The notes beneath the pieces were generated by a model. That model did not search any database and was not told where the DNA came from. It saw only the letters and a list, made by a program, of their open reading frames with translations. A stretch of DNA of 10,868 nucleotides from UBA668 sp046076025 (GTDB taxonomy: Bacteria; Actinomycetota; Acidimicrobiia; Acidimicrobiales; Ilumatobacteraceae). The number at the start of each line of letters is the position of its first letter. The stretch's first letter is position 1. Positions 1 to 6,678 of this stretch are shown here, one piece after another. A program made the position numbers and the translations under genes. The stretch is from positions 1 to 10,868 of the forward strand of contig JBJTRF010000053.1 of assembly GCA_046076025.1 (NCBI GenBank). Direction: 5' to 3'.

Positions 1-1
1 C

Positions 2-841
2 GCCGAGGGCCGCCGCGGCTTCGCGTTCGGCATCACCGAGCCCAAGCACGGCTCGGACGCCACGCACATGGAGACCACCGCCGTCCGTGATGGCGACGAG
101 TGGATCATCAACGGCGAGAAGATCTGGAACACCGGCGTGCACACTGCATCGCACGACCTGATCATGGCCCGCACCTCCGGCAAGGCCGGTGACGGTGACG
201 GCATCACCGCGTTCCTCACGCCGATCAAGTCCCCCGGTTTCAAGATCGAGGAGTACCTCTGGACCTTCAACATGCCCACCGACCACGCACACGTGTCGTT
301 CAAGGACGTTCGCGTGCCGCATTCGTCGATCTTCGGCGGCGAGGGCAAGGGCCTTCAGATCGTGCAGCACTTCTTCAACGAGAACCGCATCCGTCAGGCT
401 GCGTCGTCGCTCGGTGCTGCGCAGTACTGCATCAACGAGAGCGTGAAGCACGCAATGGAGCGCAAGCCGTTCGGAAAGGCACTGTCCACCAACCAGGGCA
501 TCCAGTTCCCGCTCGTCGAACTGCAGACCCAGGCTGAGATGCTCCGTGCGTTCATCTACAAGACCGCGTGGCTCATGGACAAGTACGGCGCCTTCAGCCA
601 GTCCGACAAGGTGTCGATGTGCAACTACTACGCCAACCGCTTCTGCTGCGAGGCCGCTGACCGCGCCATGCAGATCCATGGCGGTATGGGCTACAGCCGT
701 CACAAGCAGTTCGAGCACATCTACCGTCACCACCGCCGCTACCGGATCACCGAGGGAGCCGAGGAGATCCAGATGCGGCGAGTCGCCGGCTACATGTTCG
801 GCTTAATGGGACAGCGGGCCCCCAAGGGCGTGCAAGAGTGA
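2..841 (+). CDS. Acyl-CoA dehydrogenase, C-terminal part (5' end outside window)
   Basis: This is an FAD-dependent acyl-CoA dehydrogenase that would introduce a trans-2 double bond into an acyl-CoA. The reading frame is open from base 2, giving 279 visible residues; a Met codon at 68 lies inside the conserved fold and is not the start. The visible part opens at the flavin/substrate loop (FGITEPKHGSDATHMET, the family's TEPxxGSD motif). The middle beta-barrel follows (WIINGEKIWNTG), then the C-terminal helical domain with ERKPFGKAL and QIHGGMGYSRH. The catalytic-base segment RITEGAEEIQ keeps the Glu (codon 752-754) used by medium- and short-chain dehydrogenases. The terminal stretch has a TTA leucine codon (803-805), rare in this GC context. 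The monooxygenase gene follows after 53 bases on the same strand, so co-transcription is plausible. The family call is firm; the substrate is unknown. Confidence 0.93.
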   Translation, partial: AEGRRGFAFGITEPKHGSDATHMETTAVRDGDEWIINGEKIWNTGVHTASHDLIMARTSGKAGDGDGITAFLTPIKSPGFKIEEYLWTFNMPTDHAHVSFKDVRVPHSSIFGGEGKGLQIVQHFFNENRIRQAASSLGAAQYCINESVKHAMERKPFGKALSTNQGIQFPLVELQTQAEMLRAFIYKTAWLMDKYGAFSQSDKVSMCNYYANRFCCEAADRAMQIHGGMGYSRHKQFEHIYRHHRRYRITEGAEEIQMRRVAGYMFGLMGQRAPKGVQE

Positions 842-880
842 GCGGGGTGCTGCGGGCGGAGTCCGGGCGCCGCTGAGCAC

Positions 881-887
881 GGGGAGG
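881..887 (+). promoter_or_regulatory. Ribosome binding site of the flavin monooxygenase gene
   Basis: A purine-rich GGGGAGG lies seven bases before the ATG at 895 and supports that start. An ATG at 890 is out of frame with the gene and can be discounted. Confidence 0.65.
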
Positions 888-894
888 GGATGCG

Positions 895-2856
895 ATGACG
901 GCAGTCGATGCAGGGGCCTCGCCGAGCCCCTTTGTCACGGGCGTCGCCGCGATCAGCGCCACCGACGCCGAGATCGCCGCGCATGTCGAGTCGGCCGAGC
1001 TCGCTCCGCTGTTGCCGGCGCTGGCCTACCTGACCGGCGACATGTCGCTGCTTGTCGACGACCTGCGCCCCGATCCGCTGCTGCTCGGCCAGCCGTCGGC
1101 GGGCTATACGCATGAACAGCAGCGACGCATTCGCGCCATGGCGGCGGCCGCCATCGCCCGCTACCGCGACGGCGGGAGTCGGCCGGCGCCGGCACCCGCC
1201 GACGCCGACCTGCTGCGGATGATCGAGCATGCCGTCGGGACCGGTGGCCTCGACGCCTACCTGCCGCTCGTCGAGGAAGAGCTCGGCTTCATGGGCGAGG
1301 ATCGCCGCGCGCCGTCGTGGCACCTCGCCGACATCGCGCCCGGCGCCGAACTCGACGCCGTGGTTATTGGGGCCGGCATGTCGGGAATCCTCGCCGCCCA
1401 CCGGCTGCAGCAGGCCGGCGTGCGCGTCACGGTGCTCGACAAGAACGCCGACGTCGGCGGCACGTGGCTCGAGGCCGCCTATCCCGGCTGCCGCGTCGAC
1501 AATCCGAACCACAACTACAGCTACTCGTTCGCCCAGCGGCACGACTGGCCGCGCCACTACAGCGACCAGCCAGTGCTGCTCGACTACTTCCAGCGCTGCG
1601 CCGAGGCATTCGACGTACGCCGGCATGTCCGGCTCGGCTGCACCGTGCTCGCCGCCACGTGGGACGAGGAGTCGGCGCAGTGGACGGTGCGCTATGCCGA
1701 TGCCGACGGCGCCCAGCACTCGATCACCGCCCACCTGGTGGTGAGCGCCGTCGGGCAGCTCAACCGGCCGAAGTACCCGACCGAGATCGACGGATTCGGA
1801 ACCTTCGCCGGCGACGCCTTCCACTCGGCAGCGTGGCGTGCCGATGTCGACCTCTCAGGCAAGCGCGTCGTGTGCATCGGCACCGGTGCGAGCGCGCTGC
1901 AGTTCCTGCCGCACGTGGCCGAGCAGGCGTCGCACCTCGTGGTGCTCCAGCGCACGCCGCCGTGGCTGGCGCCCACAGCCGACTACCACGATCCGGTGGC
2001 CGAGGGCCTGCGATGGCTCTACCAGCACGTGCCCGGCTACAGCGAGTTCAACCGGTTCTACATCTTCTGGCGGATGGGCGACGGAGCGCTCGCTGCCGTC
2101 GCCGTCGATCCTGCGTGGCAGGGCGATGGTGGATCGGTCAGCGCGATCAGCGAGTTCACGCGCCAGTTGCTGGCCGGCTACCTGCGCGAGCAGTTCGCCG
2201 ACCGACCCGACCTGCTGGCGAAGGTGATGCCCGACTACCCGCCGGGGGCGAAGCGAATGGTTCGCGACAACGGGATCTGGGCGCGCACCCTGCAGTTGCC
2301 GACGGTCGAGCTGGTCACCGATCCGATAGCCCGCATCGTGTCCAACGGAGTGCAGATGGCCGACGGCACCGTGCAGGAGTGCGACGTGCTGCTGTACGGC
2401 ACCGGCTACGAGGCGTCGCGGTTCCTCGTGCCGATGCAGGTGCAGGGGCGCGGCGGCATCGACCTGCACGCGCAGTGGGGAGGCGACGCCCGCGCCTATC
2501 TCGGCGTAGCGGTGCCGGGCTTCCCGAACTTCTTCTGCCTCTACGGGCCGAACACCAACATCGTCGTGAACGGCAGCATCATCTACTTCAGCGAGTGCGG
2601 CGTCAGGTACCTGCTGCACCTCGTCGAGCACATGGCGCGCACCGGCTCGCGCTCGATCGAGGTGCGGCGCGACGTGCACGATGCCTTCAACGAGCGGGTC
2701 GACGCAGGCAACCGTGCCATGGCGTGGGGCTGGAGCCCGGTGAGCAGCTGGTACAAGAACGACCTCGGACGCGTGGCGCAGAACTGGCCGTTCACGCTGC
2801 TCGAGTACTGGCAGCGCACGACGGCCGCCGACCCAGCCGAGTACGTGCTCGCTTGA
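895..2856 (+). CDS. Baeyer-Villiger-type flavin monooxygenase with N-terminal extension (4-hydroxyacetophenone monooxygenase-like)
   Basis: This 653-residue class B flavoprotein monooxygenase would use NADPH, FAD and O2 to insert oxygen next to a ketone carbonyl, giving an ester or lactone. About 150 residues precede the FAD Rossmann motif GAGMSG (159-164). The matching GGTW...YPGxRxD stretch is at 188-202. The Baeyer-Villiger fingerprint FAGDAFHSAAW is at 304-314 and the NADPH Rossmann motif GTGASA at 329-334. A late DVLLYGTGY segment is at 497-505. The total length and the long, mostly helical leader match 4-hydroxyacetophenone monooxygenases rather than the ~540-residue cyclohexanone type. 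The fingerprint usually ends W-P or W-D; here it is W314-R315. The start is backed by a good Shine-Dalgarno site. The gene follows the acyl-CoA dehydrogenase on the same strand and converges on a dienelactone-hydrolase-like gene that could open the ester product. The substrate is unknown; an N- or S-oxidising relative cannot be excluded. Confidence 0.88.
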   Translation: MTAVDAGASPSPFVTGVAAISATDAEIAAHVESAELAPLLPALAYLTGDMSLLVDDLRPDPLLLGQPSAGYTHEQQRRIRAMAAAAIARYRDGGSRPAPAPADADLLRMIEHAVGTGGLDAYLPLVEEELGFMGEDRRAPSWHLADIAPGAELDAVVIGAGMSGILAAHRLQQAGVRVTVLDKNADVGGTWLEAAYPGCRVDNPNHNYSYSFAQRHDWPRHYSDQPVLLDYFQRCAEAFDVRRHVRLGCTVLAATWDEESAQWTVRYADADGAQHSITAHLVVSAVGQLNRPKYPTEIDGFGTFAGDAFHSAAWRADVDLSGKRVVCIGTGASALQFLPHVAEQASHLVVLQRTPPWLAPTADYHDPVAEGLRWLYQHVPGYSEFNRFYIFWRMGDGALAAVAVDPAWQGDGGSVSAISEFTRQLLAGYLREQFADRPDLLAKVMPDYPPGAKRMVRDNGIWARTLQLPTVELVTDPIARIVSNGVQMADGTVQECDVLLYGTGYEASRFLVPMQVQGRGGIDLHAQWGGDARAYLGVAVPGFPNFFCLYGPNTNIVVNGSIIYFSECGVRYLLHLVEHMARTGSRSIEVRRDVHDAFNERVDAGNRAMAWGWSPVSSWYKNDLGRVAQNWPFTLLEYWQRTTAADPAEYVLA

Positions 2857-2870
2857 GCCGGCCGGCCGGC
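2857..2870. repeat. 14-bp perfect palindrome between convergent genes
   Basis: GCCGGCCGGCCGGC starts directly after the monooxygenase stop codon and reads identically on both strands. It lies in the 37-base gap between two convergent genes, where a bidirectional transcription stop would be useful. There is no T-tract on either side, so it is not a classical intrinsic terminator, and such a run can arise by chance in DNA this GC-rich. Confidence 0.35.
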
Positions 2871-2893
2871 GGGCGTGGCCCGACGTGGCCAGA

Positions 2894-3601
2894 TCAGCCG
2901 GCGAAGGCCTCGGCGAGGAAGTCGACCATTGCCCGCCACGACCGCTGGTCGGTGCGCTCGTGATACCGGAAGCCATCGCGGTTCGCGTCCTTGTTGGTGA
3001 AGCTGTGCTCGGCCTGGCTGTAGAGGATCAGCTGCCAGTCGACGCCGCCGGCGGTCATCGAGTCCTCGAACTCGCGGCGCTGCTCGGGTGGGATCGACGG
3101 GTCGTCGGCACCGATGAGCACCAGCACCTTGGCGGTGATGTTGGCGGCGTCGGACGGATCGCTGTTCTGCAGGCCGCTGTGGAAGCCGACGATGCCCTGC
3201 AGCGGCACACCGGCCCGGCCGAGCTCGAGCGACATCGTGCCGCCGAAGCAGTAGCCGATCGATGCGACGCGCGAGCGGTCGGCACGGGGATGCTCTAGCA
3301 GCACGTCGAGGCCGGCGGTCGCCCGCTGGCGGGTGAGTGCCTTGTCGCCGCGCAGCTTCTCGAACGTCGGCCACAGGATGTCGGGTGGCAGCGGCTTGCC
3401 GTCGCCCCAGTAGTCGAGGGCGAACGCGACGTAGCCGAGCTCGTCGGCGATGCGCCGCGCCCTGCCTCGCGCGTGGTCGGTGAGCCCGGGTGCCTCGTGG
3501 CAGACGAGCACGGCAGGCCGCTGGTCGGTGCCGTCGGGCTCGGCCATGTGACCCACGTAGCGGACGCCGTCGATGTGGTACTCGATGTCGCTGCTCTTCA
3601 T
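2894..3601 (-). CDS. Dienelactone hydrolase family protein
   Basis: This is a 235-residue cytoplasmic alpha/beta-hydrolase of the dienelactone hydrolase family, which hydrolyses lactones and esters with a Cys-His-Asp triad. The nucleophile sits in GYCFGG (Cys118), the acid in GADDPSIPP (Asp167) and the base in QAEHSF (His199). Glu36 in CHEAPGL matches the conserved Glu that activates the nucleophile in characterised dienelactone hydrolases. The length is normal and no signal peptide is visible. The frame stays open far upstream, but only across the ABC ATPase gene on the other strand. The ATG at 3601 begins just before the fold and has a -10-like element seven bases upstream, so I take it as the start, probably on a leaderless mRNA. 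The gene converges on the Baeyer-Villiger monooxygenase, whose ester or lactone product it might cleave; that link is inferred. The family call is strong; the substrate is unknown. Confidence 0.9.
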   Translation of the reverse strand: MKSSDIEYHIDGVRYVGHMAEPDGTDQRPAVLVCHEAPGLTDHARGRARRIADELGYVAFALDYWGDGKPLPPDILWPTFEKLRGDKALTRQRATAGLDVLLEHPRADRSRVASIGYCFGGTMSLELGRAGVPLQGIVGFHSGLQNSDPSDAANITAKVLVLIGADDPSIPPEQRREFEDSMTAGGVDWQLILYSQAEHSFTNKDANRDGFRYHERTDQRSWRAMVDFLAEAFAG

Positions 3602-3608
3602 GGCCGCC

Positions 3609-3614
3609 AACCTA
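3609..3614 (-). promoter_or_regulatory. Putative -10 element (TAGGTT) for the dienelactone hydrolase gene
   Basis: Read on the minus strand, TAGGTT fits the actinobacterial TANNNT pattern and ends seven bases before the ATG at 3601. Transcription from it would begin at or next to the start codon. No Shine-Dalgarno sequence is present, which agrees with a leaderless message. No convincing -35 is seen. Confidence 0.45.
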
Positions 3615-3630
3615 GACGAGCCCCTGTTGC

Positions 3631-3636
3631 TACGGT
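3631..3636 (+). promoter_or_regulatory. Putative -10 element (TACGGT) for the ABC ATPase gene
   Basis: TACGGT fits TANNNT and ends eight bases before the ATG at 3645, again without a Shine-Dalgarno sequence, so the ATPase mRNA is probably leaderless. It faces the -10 of the divergent hydrolase gene, the two hexamers being 16 bases apart. No clear -35 is seen. Confidence 0.45.
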
Positions 3637-3644
3637 ACGGCCCG

Positions 3645-4718
3645 ATGACTGGGGCACCGCAGGGCGGTCGGGTCGACCTCGACGGGCTGTCGAAGTGGTA
3701 CGGCGAGCAGCGGGTGCTCGACAGCGTGAGCCTGTCGATCGAGCCCGGCGAGTTCTTCTCGCTGCTCGGCCCCTCTGGCTGCGGCAAGACCACCACGCTG
3801 CGCCTGATCGGCGGGTTCGAGGAAGCCGACGAGGGCAGCGTGCGCATCGACGGGGCCGACATGGGCGGAGTGCCGCCTGAGCGCCGGCCGGTGAACACCG
3901 TGTTCCAGAGCTACGCCCTCTTCCCGCACCGCACCGTTGCCGAGAACGTCGGATTCGGCCTCCGCTTCGCCGACTGCACCAAGGCCGAGCAGGCTCGCCG
4001 AGTGGGCGAGGCCCTCGAATTGGTGCGCCTCGACGGGTACGAGGCGCGTCGGCCGCACCAGCTGTCGGGCGGCCAGCAGCAACGCGTGGCGCTGGCGCGG
4101 TCGCTGGTGCTGCGCCCGAAGGTGCTGCTGCTCGACGAGCCGCTCGGGGCGCTCGACGCCAAGCTGCGTCGCGTGCTGCAGCTCGAACTGCGCACCCTGC
4201 ACCGCGAGGTGGGCATCACGTTCGTGTACGTCACCCACGACAAGGAAGAGGCGCTCACGATGAGCGACCGACTGGCGGTCATGGACCACGGCCGCATGGT
4301 GCAGGTGGGCGCGCCCGCCACCGTGTACGACGAGCCGGCGAGTGCCTACGTGGCCGACTTCCTCGGGCTGGCCAACCTGGTGCCGGCCGTGGCCACCGCC
4401 GACGGCGTCGACATGCTCGGTGCCAGGCTCGGCGCTGCCACCGGTGCCGTCCGCGGCGAGTGCACGGTGCTGGTGCGGCCCGAGCGACTGCGCGTCGTTG
4501 CCGACGGAGCGGGTGACCTGGCGGGCACCACGGCGCATGTGGTGTTCGCCGGCCCGTTCACGCATGTGCACGTCGAGGTCGGCGGCCTGACGCTGCAGGT
4601 CGTGGTGCCGAGCGATGGCACGCTCGGCGACGTCGCGCCCGGCAGCCGGGTCGGCATCGCCGTGCCGCCGGACGCCGTGCGGGTGCTGGCCGATCAGCCG
4701 GCGACTGCGTCGCGGTAG
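3645..4718 (+). CDS. ABC transporter ATP-binding protein, PotA/UgpC-like, with TOBE domain
   Basis: This 357-residue cytoplasmic ATPase would power an importer for polyamines, sugars, iron or another small solute. The nucleotide-binding domain is complete: Walker A GPSGCGKTT (42-50), Q-loop Gln88 in FQSYALFPH, signature LSGGQQQR (140-147), Walker B VLLLDEP (160-166), D-loop GALD (168-171) and switch His198 in THDKEEA. Residues from about 270 to 350 form a TOBE-like regulatory domain (VLVRPERLRV), as in PotA, UgpC and FbpC. The frame is open back to 3573, but those codons overlap the divergent hydrolase gene. ATG 3645 has a -10-like element at leaderless distance and begins just before the first beta strand, so it is preferred. 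No permease or solute-binding protein gene is in the window, so the partner is unknown. Its last 25 bases overlap the end of the convergent Rieske gene. Confidence 0.92.
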   Translation: MTGAPQGGRVDLDGLSKWYGEQRVLDSVSLSIEPGEFFSLLGPSGCGKTTTLRLIGGFEEADEGSVRIDGADMGGVPPERRPVNTVFQSYALFPHRTVAENVGFGLRFADCTKAEQARRVGEALELVRLDGYEARRPHQLSGGQQQRVALARSLVLRPKVLLLDEPLGALDAKLRRVLQLELRTLHREVGITFVYVTHDKEEALTMSDRLAVMDHGRMVQVGAPATVYDEPASAYVADFLGLANLVPAVATADGVDMLGARLGAATGAVRGECTVLVRPERLRVVADGAGDLAGTTAHVVFAGPFTHVHVEVGGLTLQVVVPSDGTLGDVAPGSRVGIAVPPDAVRVLADQPATASR

Positions 4719-5776
4719 CGCTGCACGAAGTCGGCCACCAGCTGGTCCTTCGACGTGAGGACACCGTGGGTGAAGCGACGTGATGCAACGCCCTGCTGCA
4801 CGAGCTCGCACACTGCGCCGTCCTGTGCCGCGACGAGCTCGTTGAAGTCGACGATCGGCTGCGGGTCGAAGTCGGGCTCGCCGAGCGCGGCGGGGTCGAA
4901 GAGGAAGTCCATCTCCATGCGGGTGCGGTGCGGCCCCTCCGGGTACAGCACCGAGACCACAACGCAGGCCGCCGTCGCGTCGACGAACGCATTGGGGAAC
5001 ACCGTGCCGCAGAAGTAGCCGTCGAGGTCACCGTCGGCGAGGCCCTCGATCGGCAGCACGCGGCCCGGCACGGTCGACAGCGTGGTGCCGCGCGCCAGGG
5101 TGACGCCGCCGTTCGGCCGGCCGGCATCCCACGTCCAGCCCGTGCCGAAGTGGGGGACCAGCTCGGCGAACTCGGGATGCACGTGGGCGCAGTGGAGGCA
5201 CTCGAGGTAGTTCTCGACGACGACCTTCCAGTTGGCGGCGGTGACATTGGTGGCACGGGCACCCACGCGGAGCCGCCCGAAGCCGAAGCGCTGCAGCGCC
5301 ACGAGCGCCGCAGCGTCGGCCTGCAGCCACTCCTCGAACGACGGTGGCTCGTCGGCGACGCACACGAAGACGAAGCCCTCCCATTCGCGGACGTGGTGCG
5401 GCCAGAGCGCGTGCTCGGCCCGGTCGACCTCGCCGGGTTCGAGACGGGGCGTGGCGATGAGCGAGCCGTCGAGCGCATATGTCCACTGGTGGTACGGGCA
5501 CATCATCGAGCCCTGCCCGGTGGCGGTCGGTCCCTCGCAGAGTCGGGCGCCGCGGTGGCGGCAGGCATTGGCAAAGGCGCGCAGCGTGCCGTCGCGGTCG
5601 CGGATCAGCAGCACGCTCTCGCCGGCGACGTCGACGATGTCGCGTCCGCCCGGTGCCAGGCGCTCGCTGCGGCCCGCAGCACACCATGTTCGGTGGAAGA
5701 TCCGCGACCGGTCGAGGTCGTAGGCGTCGGCACTCGTGTACTCGTGTCCGGTGAGCGTGCGAGCCAGTTGGGCCAT
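4694..5776 (-). CDS. Rieske non-heme iron oxygenase, alpha (catalytic) subunit
   Basis: This is a 360-residue aromatic-ring-hydroxylating-type oxygenase subunit. The N-terminal Rieske domain has Cys72-x-His74 (CRHRG) and Cys93-x-x-His96 (CPYHQW) for the [2Fe-2S] cluster, with 18 residues between His74 and Cys93. The catalytic domain has NYLECLHCAHVHP, giving His195 and His200 as mononuclear iron ligands. Asp319 in AAQDGAVCE is the likely third ligand. Glu192 stands three residues before His195, where naphthalene dioxygenase has the bridging Asp; this ExxH form is typical of the quaternary-amine group (carnitine, glycine betaine and stachydrine oxygenases). The start at 5776 has a strong AAGGAGG site; an upstream in-frame ATG at 5827 lies inside the divergent PhyH gene. 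No reductase or beta subunit is nearby, so electrons must come from a partner elsewhere. The Rieske oxygenase call is firm; amine demethylation is a guess. Confidence 0.92.
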   Translation of the reverse strand: MAQLARTLTGHEYTSADAYDLDRSRIFHRTWCAAGRSERLAPGGRDIVDVAGESVLLIRDRDGTLRAFANACRHRGARLCEGPTATGQGSMMCPYHQWTYALDGSLIATPRLEPGEVDRAEHALWPHHVREWEGFVFVCVADEPPSFEEWLQADAAALVALQRFGFGRLRVGARATNVTAANWKVVVENYLECLHCAHVHPEFAELVPHFGTGWTWDAGRPNGGVTLARGTTLSTVPGRVLPIEGLADGDLDGYFCGTVFPNAFVDATAACVVVSVLYPEGPHRTRMEMDFLFDPAALGEPDFDPQPIVDFNELVAAQDGAVCELVQQGVASRRFTHGVLTSKDQLVADFVQRYRDAVAG

Positions 5777-5784
5777 GCGGGCGG

Positions 5785-5791
5785 CCTCCTT
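5785..5791 (-). promoter_or_regulatory. Strong ribosome binding site of the Rieske oxygenase gene
   Basis: On the minus strand, AAGGAGG lies eight bases before the ATG at 5776. It fixes that start codon in preference to the upstream in-frame ATG at 5827. Confidence 0.8.
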
Positions 5792-5800
5792 CCGGGGCCG

Positions 5801-5806
5801 AGAGTA
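5801..5806 (-). promoter_or_regulatory. Putative -10 element (TACTCT) for the Rieske oxygenase gene
   Basis: On the minus strand, TACTCT fits TANNNT. A start point about seven bases downstream would give a leader near 18 bases that just contains the Shine-Dalgarno site. It shares two base pairs (5805-5806) with the -10 of the opposite gene. No clear -35 is seen. Confidence 0.4.
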
Positions 5807-5810
5807 GCCT
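5805..5810 (+). promoter_or_regulatory. Putative -10 element (TAGCCT) for the PhyH-family gene
   Basis: TAGCCT fits TANNNT and ends seven bases before the ATG at 5818. With no Shine-Dalgarno sequence, the mRNA would be leaderless. It overlaps the opposing Rieske-gene -10 by two base pairs, so RNA polymerase could open only one direction at a time. Confidence 0.42.
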
Positions 5811-5817
5811 CGCGGCC

Positions 5818-6666
5818 ATGGTGGCACTGCAGGAGATCCGCAAGTCCGACGGCGCCGAGGCCGCGCTGGCCGCGCTCGATGCCGACGGTGCCGTCATCGT
5901 GCACGACTTCCTTGATCCCGACCTGTTGGCGCGGTTCCGCGCCGACATGGAGCGGCATGCGGCAGGGCACCATGCGGGCTCGGTATCGGGCGTCGAGAGC
6001 GTCCACCGGTTCTGGGGTGCGAACACCAAGCGGTTCACCCGGCTGGCGCATCGCAGTGCGGCCTTCGCCGAGATCCTCACCGATCCCTTCTATCTGTCCG
6101 TCGCAGATGCGGTGCTGCTGCCGGGATGCAAGGACTATTGGATGAACACCGGCCAGATGATGATCATCGGCCCCGGCGAGAAGGCGCAGTACCTCCACCG
6201 CGATGCCGACAACTGGCCGTCGATGTGCCGGCTCGACGCCCCGGAGGTGACGCTGAGCTGCCTGTTCGCGATCAGCGACTTCACCGCCGAGGTGGGCGCC
6301 ACCAGGGTGGTTCCCGGCAGCCATCGATGGGACGACTACACGCGCAAGGCTGTGCCCGACGAGGTCTGCCAGGCGGTGATGCCGGCCGGCAGCGGCGTCA
6401 TCTATACCGGTCGAGTGATCCACAGCGGTGGCGCCAACCGCACCGACGACACGTGGCGCTTCGGCCTGCACGTGTCGTACGTGCTCGGGTGGCTCACACC
6501 GGAGGAGGCCGGGCCGCTCGGCGCGACCTGGGACGACGTGGCGCACCTGTCGCCCCGCGCGCAGCGGTTGCTCGGCTGGCGCAGCAGCGCCGTCGACGAT
6601 GCCTACTCGGCCCGGGTGTGGACCGTCGACTACGAGGACGTGCCGGTCGGCCTCGGCTACGAGTGA
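5818..6666 (+). CDS. Phytanoyl-CoA dioxygenase (PhyH) family Fe(II)/2-oxoglutarate oxygenase
   Basis: This 282-residue protein belongs to the PhyH family of 2-oxoglutarate-dependent oxygenases, which hydroxylate (or sometimes halogenate) small molecules while turning 2-oxoglutarate into succinate. The iron triad is visible: His127 and Asp129 in YLHRDADNW and His202 in RVIHSGGANR. Arg214 in TWRFGLH is the likely 2-oxoglutarate-binding residue. The family signature GATRVVPGSHRWDD begins at residue 160. An Asp rather than Ala/Gly in the HxD motif argues for hydroxylation, not halogenation. Length is typical and no membrane segment or signal peptide is seen. ATG 5818 is preferred because a TANNNT element stands at leaderless spacing. 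The gene is divergent from the Rieske oxygenase, so two iron oxygenases share one promoter region, and it converges on the CaiD-like gene with 12 bases between stops. The substrate is unknown. Confidence 0.9.
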   Translation: MVALQEIRKSDGAEAALAALDADGAVIVHDFLDPDLLARFRADMERHAAGHHAGSVSGVESVHRFWGANTKRFTRLAHRSAAFAEILTDPFYLSVADAVLLPGCKDYWMNTGQMMIIGPGEKAQYLHRDADNWPSMCRLDAPEVTLSCLFAISDFTAEVGATRVVPGSHRWDDYTRKAVPDEVCQAVMPAGSGVIYTGRVIHSGGANRTDDTWRFGLHVSYVLGWLTPEEAGPLGATWDDVAHLSPRAQRLLGWRSSAVDDAYSARVWTVDYEDVPVGLGYE

Positions 6667-6678
6667 CCTCGGTCGCGC

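Noticed and set aside
2..841. The left acyl-CoA dehydrogenase as a truncated pseudogene starting at the ATG at 68
   Set aside because: The frame is open to the window edge with conserved residues upstream of that ATG, so the missing part is simply outside the window.
847..880. Hairpin between the left dehydrogenase and the flavin monooxygenase (GTGCT...AGCAC) as a terminator
   Set aside because: The stem is interrupted by a two-base bulge, the loop is long and no T-tract follows; read-through into the monooxygenase gene is just as likely.
790..1824. A 344-codon minus-strand open frame opposite the flavin monooxygenase
   Set aside because: It shows no recognisable domain, while the plus strand carries all the cofactor motifs; it is a GC-driven shadow.
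2894..3898. A longer dienelactone hydrolase starting at 3898
   Set aside because: The extra 99 residues would be antisense to the ABC ATPase and resemble no part of the family; the domain begins right after the ATG at 3601.
3630..4811. A 393-codon minus-strand open frame opposite the ABC ATPase
   Set aside because: The complete set of ABC motifs is on the plus strand; this frame is His/Ala/Arg-rich with no motif.
4928..6145. A 405-codon plus-strand open frame opposite the Rieske gene and running into the PhyH gene
   Set aside because: It overlaps two genes with intact metal-binding motifs and has low-complexity composition.
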